From JAFDVL01 sp043775925 (GTDB lineage Bacteria; Acidobacteriota; Blastocatellia; RBC074), in contig JAYVRW010000225.1 of assembly GCA_043775925.1 (NCBI GenBank), forward strand, positions 1 to 17,920: 17,920 bases of DNA, written 5' to 3'. A program made the position numbers and the translations under genes. The notes under the pieces are model-generated. The model did not search any database. It saw only the letters and a program-made list of their open reading frames with translations, and was not told the DNA's origin. This document shows positions 7,701 to 13,778 of this stretch, in pieces (position 1 is the first letter of the stretch; every line of letters starts with the position of its first letter).

Positions 7701-7898
7701 AAGGTCATTCGTTCCGGGACGGTCGGGATGATGCGCTTTGCGACCAATGATAAAGCCCCGATTGCCGGATCAATCATCACCTTCAATCCCGATGTCAAGC
7801 TAAACGCGTCTGGCTTCAATCAGGGACATAATCTACAATTCTCTGCCCTCACGAACATAGCAACGTATACCATCCCGATTTTCCGACCCCACGTTTAG
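4707..7898 (+). CDS. Large secreted protein with DUF11-like beta-sandwich repeats
   Basis: I chose the ATG at 4707 because it gives a clean signal peptide (MKRRS, a hydrophobic core of about 20 residues, then SASKA). The frame is open upstream to a TTG at 4593, but that would add 38 non-signal residues. No clear Shine-Dalgarno precedes either start. The 1063-residue product has successive beta-rich modules with the phrasing of DUF11/conserved-repeat domains: at about residues 214-330 (ENSGTTTLTNLVITEAL, LQPGETA), 360-480, 486-600 (TNSSLLDTINNINLTDPLLP, LAPGEMKTV) and 605-720 (LTATNSASS, VAAGASVTI). A proline-rich linker (CPPPPAG) near residue 757 leads to a distinct C-terminal region with HLFFVDGASC, SFLASEVDPG and GCPVSFNYLIG, which I recall from Acidobacteriota exported proteins. 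There is no sorting signal or enzyme motif. It is probably an extracellular or surface structural or adhesive protein. Confidence 0.8.
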   Translation: MKRRSVFFSVMLSVVLVMLVAEFFSASKAAFTTPLTVNFSFPLTTIGSLQIEGSGVQQVFRSGSVPASGIFSGLDPKNGIAPSGTTLKFVYPNSAPIVGINDFVYAVQITNHTNSTGPIINAAIGSCLESSITSIGYIDDSSGAVVKPSSIAITGGTITATFIPTIGVNQKSAIIFYTSPSPPSLVTASILGGKGASTTSINSDKKLYGACPVDLITDIKAGCSIASLPDTPVTAISGSMVAYRILVENSGTTTLTNLVITEALTNTNINSQFLVGGLAFTGTLQPGETAVANFTETATTSGTKNINVAGEYVIPNQDGTPSSQTFPLPGSNSILTDSINVAVIQAPSLTSSFSISPANFMTLPQTLTYSLKATNTGSSSLSTTFDLDAKLKALLTAPPSGVTISSPVSFPTAAQTIAAGSMRTQQFTITVNTLAGWQALADALDPKKSSSELTVNASIVGLSSTVCGMANMTQTVPASTTFTPPCKLEALKTVACDLGTGTPPNSNFSATAIVLKNSSVYYRYKVTNSSLLDTINNINLTDPLLPAVVPIGTLAPGEMKTVDVLATMPAIIPANLTITVNGACAQETVATTAPSGLAIAEPAVAASKTVNGSVDLTNYIPGTELVWTLTATNSASSGIPLNLTIDDPILRGIAGVTFKLGSSNVSLPYTANSVAAGASVTIKASVTFNTANDFKAVAGIDEVLRNTVTVNGVIVGSLCGRPDLAKLQSNAVSTVRLFTPPTTEICIIRTCEPNCPPPPAGSEPAMKAPFSDDKPGSLLLYNLYTSSSSGDAAQNTRLTLTNLGPSTTFAHLFFVDGASCNVSDTFACLSPNQTSSFLASEVDPGVTGYVVALAVNEEGCPVSFNYLIGSAHVKFASGHSAQLNAQAVAALYSGVLNNCTSSISETVIKLDGIDYGEAPATLVADTIFSQADKQSTMLIVNPVGGNFNSPDSVKTIGTLSGQVFDEAEKGYSFVASVNRCQLRETMSDSFPRIPLRLSKVIRSGTVGMMRFATNDKAPIAGSIITFNPDVKLNASGFNQGHNLQFSALTNIATYTIPIFRPHV

Positions 7899-7902
7899 CG
7901 CT

Positions 7903-7940
7903 GAGGGCAACCAACCCTGGTTGCCCTCCATTGATTTTTC
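7903..7940 (+). terminator. Rho-independent terminator of the secreted protein gene
   Basis: A perfect 11-base stem GAGGGCAACCA/TGGTTGCCCTC (7903-7913 with 7918-7928) with a 4-base loop begins 4 bases after the stop codon. It is followed by a T-rich stretch (TTGATTTTTCAATTTT). Confidence 0.75.
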
Positions 7941-7944
7941 AATT

Positions 7945-8061
7945 TTGCGATGTAAGTGAGCTGGCTCTGTGAAGTGGCCTGATTCATTTGAGACAGGTGT
8001 GAGCAATGGTGCATCGCAATGCCGGGCGATCATGGAAAGGTAGCCGTGATCGCCTTTTTTT
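7945..8061 (+). ncRNA. Possible small structured RNA ending in a terminator
   Basis: This intergenic stretch can fold as a closed unit. TTGCGATG (7945-7952) pairs perfectly with CATCGCAA (8012-8019), enclosing a smaller hairpin with CCTG (7978-7981) and CAGG (7994-7997). It is followed directly by a strong terminator at 8025-8061. It matches no riboswitch class that I could recognise, and no plus-strand gene follows for 2.5 kb, so a free small RNA or a processed 3' UTR is more likely than a leader. No promoter is obvious. The call rests on complementarity alone. Confidence 0.3.
8025..8061 (+). terminator. Rho-independent terminator with T7 tract
   Basis: GGCGATCATGG (8025-8035) pairs with CCGTGATCGCC (8044-8054) over 11 bases with one G-T wobble and an 8-base loop. 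Seven T residues follow immediately. It works only in the plus direction, although the upstream gene already has its own terminator at 7903. Confidence 0.7.
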
Positions 8062-8132
8062 GGAAATTACGCTGACTTAGGTATTTTAACAAGTGCAATA
8101 AAAAAAGTCGTTCTACTGCAATCCCCTCCCAT

Positions 8133-8167
8133 AAAAAAGGATCCAGCCAGGTGCTTGATCCTTTTCT
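8133..8167. terminator. Bidirectional terminator between convergent transcription units
   Basis: AAAAGGATC (8135-8143) and GATCCTTTT (8157-8165) form a stem with A and T tracts on the outer sides. On the minus strand the stem ends in GGATCC followed by six T residues, suiting the ABC exporter/DUF6526 operon whose last gene stops at 8269. Confidence 0.6.
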
Positions 8168-8180
8168 TCGTTTATGAGTC

Positions 8181-8208
8181 CAACAAACTTTAGTTTGTTG
8201 AGCTTTTT
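8181..8208 (+). repeat. REP-like palindrome A
   Basis: CAACAAAC-TTTA-GTTTGTTG is an 8-base perfect stem with a 4-base loop, followed by AGCTTTTT. The core ACAAACTTTAGTTTGT recurs, reverse-complemented, at 8239-8258. It may also act as a plus-strand terminator. Confidence 0.6.
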
Positions 8209-8238
8209 AAAGGGCGGGAGAAACTTCTGAAAAATCAG

Positions 8239-8258
8239 CGACAAACTAAAGTTTATCG
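8239..8258 (-). repeat. REP-like palindrome B, inverted copy of A
   Basis: CGACAAAC-TAAA-GTTTATCG is an imperfect palindrome. Read on the minus strand it has the same core as palindrome A (AACTTTAGTTTG), so the two form an inverted pair 38 bases apart, as in BIME/REP doublets. It ends 11 bases before the stop codon of the DUF6526 gene. Confidence 0.6.
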
Positions 8259-8268
8259 GAACTGGTTC

Positions 8269-8703
8269 TCAAACCCGGAGATGATCTTCACGCCAGTTTT
8301 TGATCGCCAGTTTGATGTCTTTCCCTTTCTCAAATTTTCCGTCCAGCGTTTGCTGTACCAATTCCGGCAATTCAGCATCGGAGGCAAACCGCAACGCGAC
8401 GCTTTGTCCGGGAGTCAACGCTTCCGCTTTCTTCACCAGTTCCGGCGAGAGAATTTTTTGATAGCGCAGATTTTCCTCTAATCGGATCACTCGATCTTGC
8501 GCTTTAAGGGCTGATGTTCGTGCAATGAATCCAGTCACTAAAATTAAAAAGGCAATTAGGAGCCAATGCAGCGAATCGGCATCGAGATAACGTAAAAAAT
8601 TAAAACCAGACCAAATTAGATTGATCAGTGCCAGCGGAGCAAAAACAAAATGAAATGGGGCGTGGTAGCGGGTGTGGTTTTGAAAATTCTGGGGTTCTGC
8701 CAT
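8269..8703 (-). CDS. DUF6526 family membrane protein
   Basis: This 144-residue protein starts MAEPQNFQNHTRYHAPFHFV and has two hydrophobic segments, at about residues 16-39 and 45-63. A cytoplasmic tail follows with the conserved-looking phrases ALKAQDRVIRLEENLR, ALRFASDAELPELV and a C-terminal NWREDHLRV. I recognise this pattern as DUF6526 from memory; the function of the family is not known to me. An AAGGAAA Shine-Dalgarno lies about 7 bases upstream of the ATG. It starts 28 bases after the stop of the ABC exporter gene, so the two are probably one transcript ending at the terminator near 8133-8167. Confidence 0.8.
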   Translation of the reverse strand: MAEPQNFQNHTRYHAPFHFVFAPLALINLIWSGFNFLRYLDADSLHWLLIAFLILVTGFIARTSALKAQDRVIRLEENLRYQKILSPELVKKAEALTPGQSVALRFASDAELPELVQQTLDGKFEKGKDIKLAIKNWREDHLRV

Positions 8704-8731
8704 AAATATTTCCTTTGGGGTAGTTTAGAAA

Positions 8732-10573
8732 TTAGCTGCGATTCTGAGCTGATTTTGGCAGCTCAGGTTTTTCAGGTTCCGGTGTAAAATCTTCGCCTGG
8801 ATTGATGAAACGATCCGTCTCAAATTTGTACTGCTTATCGTAAAGTTGTTTGTAGCGACCATCCAAAACCATTAATTCCTGATGGCTTCCGTGCTCCACG
8901 ATCTCGCCTTGTTCCAGCACCAGAATTTGATTGGCGCTGCGAATCGTGGACAACCGATGCGCAATCACAAAGGTTGTTCTTCCGTGACGAAGCTTTTGTA
9001 ATCCGTCTTGAATCATTGCTTCGCTTTCACTATCCAAACTCGAAGTCGCTTCATCTAAAATCAGAATCCTGGGGTTCGCCAAAATTGCTCGCGCGATTGA
9101 AAGCCGCTGCCGCTGACCGCCTGAAAGTTTAATGCCGCGTTCCCCGATAATGGTCTCGTATTTTTTCTCAAAGCCTTCAATGAATTCTGTACAATGCGCC
9201 ACCTTGCTAACAGCTAGAATTTGTTCCAGCTTAGCATTGGGATTGGAAAAACTAATGTTCTCGGCAATCGTGCCATCGAACAAAAAATTATCCTGCATGA
9301 CGATGCCGAGATGGGCGCGATAATCTCGCAATTTCAGCGAAGAAAGCTCACGATCATCTATCAAAACGCGCCCTTGCTGTGGCTTCGCAAAATTCATCAC
9401 CAATCCGATTAAGGTACTTTTTCCTGATCCACTGGAACCAACCAACGCCGTCGTCGTTCCCGCAGGCGCGTGAAAACTGATATTTTTCAGCACCGGAACA
9501 CCTTCCGTATACTCAAACGAGACGCCTTCAAATTTCACGTCGCCCCGAACCTCAGTAATCTCGGCTCGACTATCGTCACCTTCAACTTCTGTCGCTATTT
9601 GTTTGACTTCACGAATGCGATCCAGCCCGGCGAAAGCTTCCGTAATTTGCGTGCCGATATTCGCAATTTCAATTAACGGCATCGCGACGAGTCCGGTGAA
9701 AAAAACATACATGAACAAATCGCCCAACGTCATTTCACCATTCAAAACCGAACGACCACCAATAAAAATCATCAATACGCCGATGACGCCCGCGATGACT
9801 GTCGTTGAAGCCATCGTAGCTGAAACTGCCGTCATTGATTTCGTCACATTGCGCAAAAGTTTATGTGCGCCGCGTGCAAAGACCAGCTCTTCACGCTTTT
9901 CTGCGGTGTAGGCTTTGACCGTCCGAATACCGCCCACGGTTTCAGTTAAGCGCCCAATCAGCTCCGAATAGATTTCACCTCGCGCTCGAAAAATAGGACG
10001 CAATTTACTAAAGGCCAACGCCATTAATCCACCGAACAAACCCAGCACCAGAATTGTCACCGAAGTCAATCGCCAGTTGAGATAGAGCAAAACGCCCAGC
10101 GAAAGAATCGCTGTGACAATGCCACCCAGTAACTGAATCAATCCCGTCCCGACCAGGTTTCTGACACCCTCGGCATCCGTCATAATGCGTGAAAGCAGCT
10201 TGCCCGTTTTCATCGAATCAAAATAATTAATTGGCAGACGCATCACGTGTTCCATGACATTTCTGCGCATAGTTGTGATGGCTCCCTGGGCTGCGACTCC
10301 TAAAATTTGCGACAACGCAAATGAAGTAATCGCTTGCGCGATGGTAGCCGCTCCGCCCACGACCGCAATGGGTAAAATCAAATCGGCGCGATGCTTCATG
10401 ATGACTTCATCAATCAAATATTTTGACGAAGCCGGAAGTACCATCCCCACCAGACGATTGAAAAGCATCAGCACAAAACCGAGTGCGAGCCGATAGCGAT
10501 ATTCCCAAACCAGTTCACGCGCTTCGCCCCACGCCTGACGATAATCAACTTTTTTCTTTTTTTCTTCAGCCAC
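8732..10573 (-). CDS. MsbA-like ABC exporter, fused permease and ATPase
   Basis: The protein is an ABC half-transporter: an N-terminal six-helix type-1 exporter domain (about residues 25-310) and a C-terminal nucleotide-binding domain (about 340-580). The ATPase has Walker A GSSGSGKST (Lys385), the signature LSGGQRQRLSIARAI, Walker B ILILDEATSS (Asp507, catalytic Glu508) and the H-loop IAHRLSTI. It would act as a homodimer in the inner membrane, exporting lipid or hydrophobic substrates. The closest named relatives I can suggest are MsbA-type lipid A/lipid flippases, but the substrate cannot be read from sequence. I place the start at the GTG at 10573 (MAEEKKKK) because GAGG lies 7 bases upstream. 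The TTG at 10579 would leave that Shine-Dalgarno only 1 base away. The tail after the ATPase is Pro/Glu-rich. Confidence 0.93.
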   Translation of the reverse strand: MAEEKKKKVDYRQAWGEARELVWEYRYRLALGFVLMLFNRLVGMVLPASSKYLIDEVIMKHRADLILPIAVVGGAATIAQAITSFALSQILGVAAQGAITTMRRNVMEHVMRLPINYFDSMKTGKLLSRIMTDAEGVRNLVGTGLIQLLGGIVTAILSLGVLLYLNWRLTSVTILVLGLFGGLMALAFSKLRPIFRARGEIYSELIGRLTETVGGIRTVKAYTAEKREELVFARGAHKLLRNVTKSMTAVSATMASTTVIAGVIGVLMIFIGGRSVLNGEMTLGDLFMYVFFTGLVAMPLIEIANIGTQITEAFAGLDRIREVKQIATEVEGDDSRAEITEVRGDVKFEGVSFEYTEGVPVLKNISFHAPAGTTTALVGSSGSGKSTLIGLVMNFAKPQQGRVLIDDRELSSLKLRDYRAHLGIVMQDNFLFDGTIAENISFSNPNAKLEQILAVSKVAHCTEFIEGFEKKYETIIGERGIKLSGGQRQRLSIARAILANPRILILDEATSSLDSESEAMIQDGLQKLRHGRTTFVIAHRLSTIRSANQILVLEQGEIVEHGSHQELMVLDGRYKQLYDKQYKFETDRFINPGEDFTPEPEKPELPKSAQNRS

Positions 10574-10580
10574 AAACAAA

Positions 10581-10587
10581 CCTCTCT
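10581..10587 (-). promoter_or_regulatory. Ribosome binding site that decides the ABC exporter start
   Basis: On the minus strand AGAGAGG is followed by TTTGTTT and then GTG (10573-10571). The spacing fits the GTG and not the TTG at 10579, shortening the protein by two residues relative to the longest frame. Confidence 0.55.
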
Positions 10588-10622
10588 TGAGTTTAATTTA
10601 ACAGTTCGCGCACAATTCACCA

Positions 10623-11933
10623 ATGGACTACCAAAGAACACTTGATGAAGAATTTTGCCAGACCTTGCTCCAAAAACTTAACGACGAACCTCAACCAATA
10701 GTTCCGACGCGGCTTTCGCGGCAGCCTGTTCATACCGTGTACGGCGGAGCGCATCTTTTCAAAGCCGAAACTTTTCAAAAATTAAACGCCATCGCGAAGA
10801 CAAGTTTTGAGCGTTATCTCGCCGATGCTTCGCAGCTCTCCGAAGCGTTTGCCTTAGACAAAGAACTCGCCCGGCAAATCTATCCGCGTGTCAAAGCCAA
10901 ACTGGAAGCAGGCGCAATCGAAGATTATCGCATAGATTTTGAAGATGGGTACGGCTACCGCGCAGATAGTGAAGAAGATGGACATGCCATCCATGCAGCC
11001 GTAGAGACATTTCGCGCAATGGAGCAAAATTCATTACCACCATTTTTCGGAATCCGGGTGAAATCTTTGAGCCCGGCAACCAACCGACGAAGCGTGAGAA
11101 CATTTGATTTATACGTCACAAAATTGATTGAACTTTCAGGCGGAGTTCTTCCAACCAACTTCGCCATTACTTTACCCAAAATAACTTCAGCCAATGAAAT
11201 CAATATCTTTATAGAATTGCTGACCGCGCTCGAAAATAAACTAAAATTAAATCATAATGATCTCGGTCTTGAATTCCTGATCGAAACCTCATCCGCATTT
11301 TTCAGTTCCAAAGGTGACTTCACGTTGCCTGCTTTACTCGAAGCGGCGCAGGGACGATGCCAGTCCATCCACTTCGGAGCCTACGATTACACCGCCAATC
11401 TCGGCATCGCCGCCAGCCATCAGGACATCCGTCATCCTGCCTGCGAAATGGCGCGGCAGCTTATGTTGATCGCATATTCTGACGCCGGAGTTCGATTGGT
11501 AGACGGCGTGACGACGACTTTGCCGATTGAAAAATTTAAGTACTCACCTGACTTAACGCCTGAACAATTTGATGAAAATCGTAGCATTATTTTTCGCGCC
11601 TGGAAGCTGCATTTTGAGAACATTCAGCATTCGATGAAAAGCGGTTTTTATCAAAGCTGGGATTTGCATCCGGCACAATTTATCCCGCGCTACGTTGCAA
11701 CGTATGCATTCTTTCTGAGTAGTATTGACGCGGCTGGAATACGCTTACAGAATTTTATCCAGAAGGCGGCGCAGGCAACATTGGTTGGAGATGTTTTTGA
11801 TGACATGGCTTCAGGGCAGGGCTTACTAAACTTTTTTGTGAGAGCGTTAAATTGTGGCGCCATTCCTGAAGACGAAGCCATAAATTATTCCTCCCTGACT
11901 CTTGAGCAATTACACCAAGGGAAGCTAATTTGA
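10623..11933 (+). CDS. HpcH/HpaI aldolase / citrate lyase-like protein (DUF6986-type)
   Basis: The 436-residue protein looks like a TIM-barrel lyase of the HpcH/HpaI-CitE superfamily, most like the group I remember as DUF6986 (sometimes annotated phosphoenolpyruvate kinase or aldolase). Telling segments are YRIDFEDGYGYR near residue 102, FAITLPKI, LGLEFLIET and the barrel-end phrase IHFGAYDYTANLG, all in the order expected for metal- and substrate-binding loops of this fold. SFYQSWDLHPAQF-type sequence appears in the C-terminal third. The reaction and substrate are not determinable here. The gene is divergent from the ABC exporter with about 49 bases between start codons. No Shine-Dalgarno precedes the ATG, so a leaderless or weakly initiated message is possible. 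It ends at a palindromic element. Confidence 0.8.
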   Translation: MDYQRTLDEEFCQTLLQKLNDEPQPIVPTRLSRQPVHTVYGGAHLFKAETFQKLNAIAKTSFERYLADASQLSEAFALDKELARQIYPRVKAKLEAGAIEDYRIDFEDGYGYRADSEEDGHAIHAAVETFRAMEQNSLPPFFGIRVKSLSPATNRRSVRTFDLYVTKLIELSGGVLPTNFAITLPKITSANEINIFIELLTALENKLKLNHNDLGLEFLIETSSAFFSSKGDFTLPALLEAAQGRCQSIHFGAYDYTANLGIAASHQDIRHPACEMARQLMLIAYSDAGVRLVDGVTTTLPIEKFKYSPDLTPEQFDENRSIIFRAWKLHFENIQHSMKSGFYQSWDLHPAQFIPRYVATYAFFLSSIDAAGIRLQNFIQKAAQATLVGDVFDDMASGQGLLNFFVRALNCGAIPEDEAINYSSLTLEQLHQGKLI

Positions 11934-11935
11934 TC

Positions 11936-12005
11936 ACAGGCGTCAAGAGTCCGCGCTTTAGCGTGATTGCGTTGGCAGGCTAAAACTTGAACTCTTGACG
12001 CCTGT
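11936..12005. repeat. 70-base palindromic element with 15-base perfect inverted ends
   Basis: ACAGGCGTCAAGAGT (11936-11950) is perfectly complementary to ACTCTTGACGCCTGT (11991-12005). The 40-base interior holds a second inverted pair, TTTAGC/GCTAAA. It starts 2 bases after the stop of the lyase gene and could serve as its terminator (TTTATTT follows), but the long ends and nested symmetry look more like an interspersed palindromic repeat or small MITE. Confidence 0.65.
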
Positions 12006-12078
12006 TTATTTCCACATTCCCGAATCATGTCAAATAGTGAGAGAAGCAAGTTTTGAATTTTTGTAGTAAATTAACCAA

Positions 12079-12723
12079 ATGACTACCGATCCAAAAGCAA
12101 AAATGAAAACGGTCATCCGGTTGCTTCGCAAAGCCTATCCTGATGCCCACTGCGCATTAAATCACTCGAATGCCTTAGAATTATTAATCGCCACAATTCT
12201 TTCGGCACAATGCACCGATGAGCGCGTGAATATTGTGACGGCGACGCTGTTTCGTAAGTATCGAAGGGCGGAAGATTACTACACGGTTGAGGTGAGTGAG
12301 CTGGAAAAAGATATTCACTCGACAGGTTTTTTTCGCAACAAAGCAAAAAATATTCAGGGAGCAACCAAGCTGATCGTCGAAGAATTTAACGGTGAAGTGC
12401 CGCAAATCTTTGAGGAATTATTGACGCTCCCCGGCGTCGCTCGTAAGACTGCAAACGTCGTCATGGGCAATGCTTTCGGGATCGCTTCAGGCGTAGTAGT
12501 TGATACGCACGTCACACGGCTGAGTAACCTGCTAGGCTTCACGGACACAGAAAATGCGGTCAAGATCGAGCAGGATTTGATTCCCATTACGCCGAAAAAA
12601 GATTGGATCATGCTCCCACATTTATTGATTTCGCATGGTCGTGCGGTATGTATCGCCCGCAGACCAAAATGCGAAGTCTGCGTTCTGGAGAGTTTGTGCC
12701 CAGGATCAAAATTATTAACGTAA
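12079..12723 (+). CDS. nth: Endonuclease III, DNA glycosylase/AP lyase
   Basis: This 214-residue protein matches endonuclease III in length and motifs. It removes oxidised pyrimidines from DNA and cleaves the abasic site in base excision repair. The helix-hairpin-helix is LPGVARKTANVV with the catalytic lysine at residue 123. The catalytic aspartate is Asp142 in VVDTHVTR. The C-terminal 4Fe-4S cluster has the exact spacing C-x6-C-x2-C-x5-C (Cys191, 198, 201, 207). Other family landmarks are LLIATILSAQCTDERVN and the STGFFRNKAKNI segment. The start is the ATG at 12079; there is no strong Shine-Dalgarno. It appears to be a single-gene unit flanked by palindromic elements on both sides. Confidence 0.97.
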   Translation: MTTDPKAKMKTVIRLLRKAYPDAHCALNHSNALELLIATILSAQCTDERVNIVTATLFRKYRRAEDYYTVEVSELEKDIHSTGFFRNKAKNIQGATKLIVEEFNGEVPQIFEELLTLPGVARKTANVVMGNAFGIASGVVVDTHVTRLSNLLGFTDTENAVKIEQDLIPITPKKDWIMLPHLLISHGRAVCIARRPKCEVCVLESLCPGSKLLT

Positions 12724-12739
12724 CCACAGTAGTTCCAGA

Positions 12740-12783
12740 TTTGCGACTCTACCGCCTGATGTACGGAAAGGCAGAGCCGCAAA
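12740..12783. repeat. Palindromic hairpin element between nth and the hydrolase gene
   Basis: TTTGCGACTCTACC (12740-12753) and GGCAGAGCCGCAAA (12770-12783) are inverted repeats matching at 12 of 14 positions. On the minus strand the two mismatches become G-U wobbles, so the minus-strand RNA folds better than the plus-strand RNA. No T-tract follows on either side, arguing against a simple terminator. It may be an interspersed repeat. Confidence 0.5.
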
Positions 12784-12841
12784 GTAAACAACCTCCTAAA
12801 ACTACCTCTCAACAACCTTTTTACTCAATGGAATTAGCATC

Positions 12842-13768
12842 ATGAAACAAGTTTCAATTCTCCTCAGCGCTTTGTTTTTCTTCGTCTTGGCTGGCTCAAC
12901 AGCTCTGGCGCAAAGCTCAGAATTCGCTGACTACCGCGCTATCGAAGACGTTGTTTACGGACAAAAAGATGGAATGGGATTATCACTGGATGTGCTGACG
13001 CCGGAAAAAAACCCGAAAGGCATCGGCATCGTCCTCGTTTCCAGTGGCAGTTGGAAATCCGGTAAATCGAACGTTTTTACCGACGAAGAGCGCAAGCGCA
13101 AAGATCATTGGATACAGGGCTTACTCAAGGGCGGCTACACTTTATTCGTCACACGTCACGGCAGTCAGCCGCGTTATTTTGTGCCGGAAATGATCGAAGA
13201 CATCCGCCGCTCGGTGCGATACGTGCGAATGAACGCAAAAAAATACAATATTGATCCCGATCATGTAGGCATCACCAGCGGTTCCTCCGGCGGACATTTA
13301 TCGCTAATGGTTGCACTGACCGGAGACGATGGAAAGCCCGATTCCAAAGACCCGGTCGAACGAGTCAGCAGTCGCTTACAAGCCGTTGTCGCGTGGTTTC
13401 CGCCGACAGATATTATCAATTGGGGAGCACCGAACGGCTACAAATTGATCGAAGGAATCCGCCCTGGATTTTTCCAGCAAATCTTTGGCAAAGTCACTGA
13501 TCTTGAAACGCAACTGAAATCCATTTCACCAATTTATCATCTGACAAAAGATGCGCCACCGTTATTCTTGATTCACGGAGACGCCGACAAAACGGTTCCG
13601 GTACAACAATCAAAAATCCTCAAAGCAAAATATGACGAACTTGGATTGCCGGTGGATTTGGTCATCAAGGAAGGCGGCGGCCACACCTACTGGCCCGGTA
13701 TTATGGACAATTATCCGGCGGTTTGGAGCTGGTTTGATCGTTACCTGAAGCCTGCAAAAAATAACTAA
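12842..13768 (+). CDS. Secreted alpha/beta hydrolase (esterase/prolyl-oligopeptidase type)
   Basis: The 308-residue protein has a signal peptide (MKQVSI, hydrophobic core, then ALAQ) with likely cleavage after residue 22-23, placing it in the periplasm or outside. The mature part is a single alpha/beta-hydrolase domain. The nucleophile elbow is GSSGG with Ser149, the acid is Asp249 in HGDADKTVP and the base is His281 in GGGHTYW, all in the right order and at normal spacing. The pattern resembles carboxylesterase/feruloyl-esterase-like (BD-FAE) hydrolases found near polysaccharide or ester degradation genes, but there is no such neighbourhood here and the substrate is unknown. A weak GGAA precedes the ATG by about 10 bases. 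It converges on the rhomboid gene with about 10 bases between the stop codons. Confidence 0.88.
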   Translation: MKQVSILLSALFFFVLAGSTALAQSSEFADYRAIEDVVYGQKDGMGLSLDVLTPEKNPKGIGIVLVSSGSWKSGKSNVFTDEERKRKDHWIQGLLKGGYTLFVTRHGSQPRYFVPEMIEDIRRSVRYVRMNAKKYNIDPDHVGITSGSSGGHLSLMVALTGDDGKPDSKDPVERVSSRLQAVVAWFPPTDIINWGAPNGYKLIEGIRPGFFQQIFGKVTDLETQLKSISPIYHLTKDAPPLFLIHGDADKTVPVQQSKILKAKYDELGLPVDLVIKEGGGHTYWPGIMDNYPAVWSWFDRYLKPAKNN

Positions 13769-13778
13769 GCTACCTATC

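Noticed and set aside
7945..8061. Known riboswitch (c-di-GMP, cobalamin, ZTP or fluoride type)
   Set aside because: The conserved core sequences of these classes are not present, and no plus-strand gene follows that it could control.
8281..8481. Plus-strand open frame inside the DUF6526 gene
   Set aside because: It mirrors the coding strand of a recognisable gene and has no initiation signal.
12354..12815. Minus-strand open frame of 153 codons over nth
   Set aside because: It lies antisense to endonuclease III, which has all its catalytic and cluster residues, and shows no recognisable protein features.
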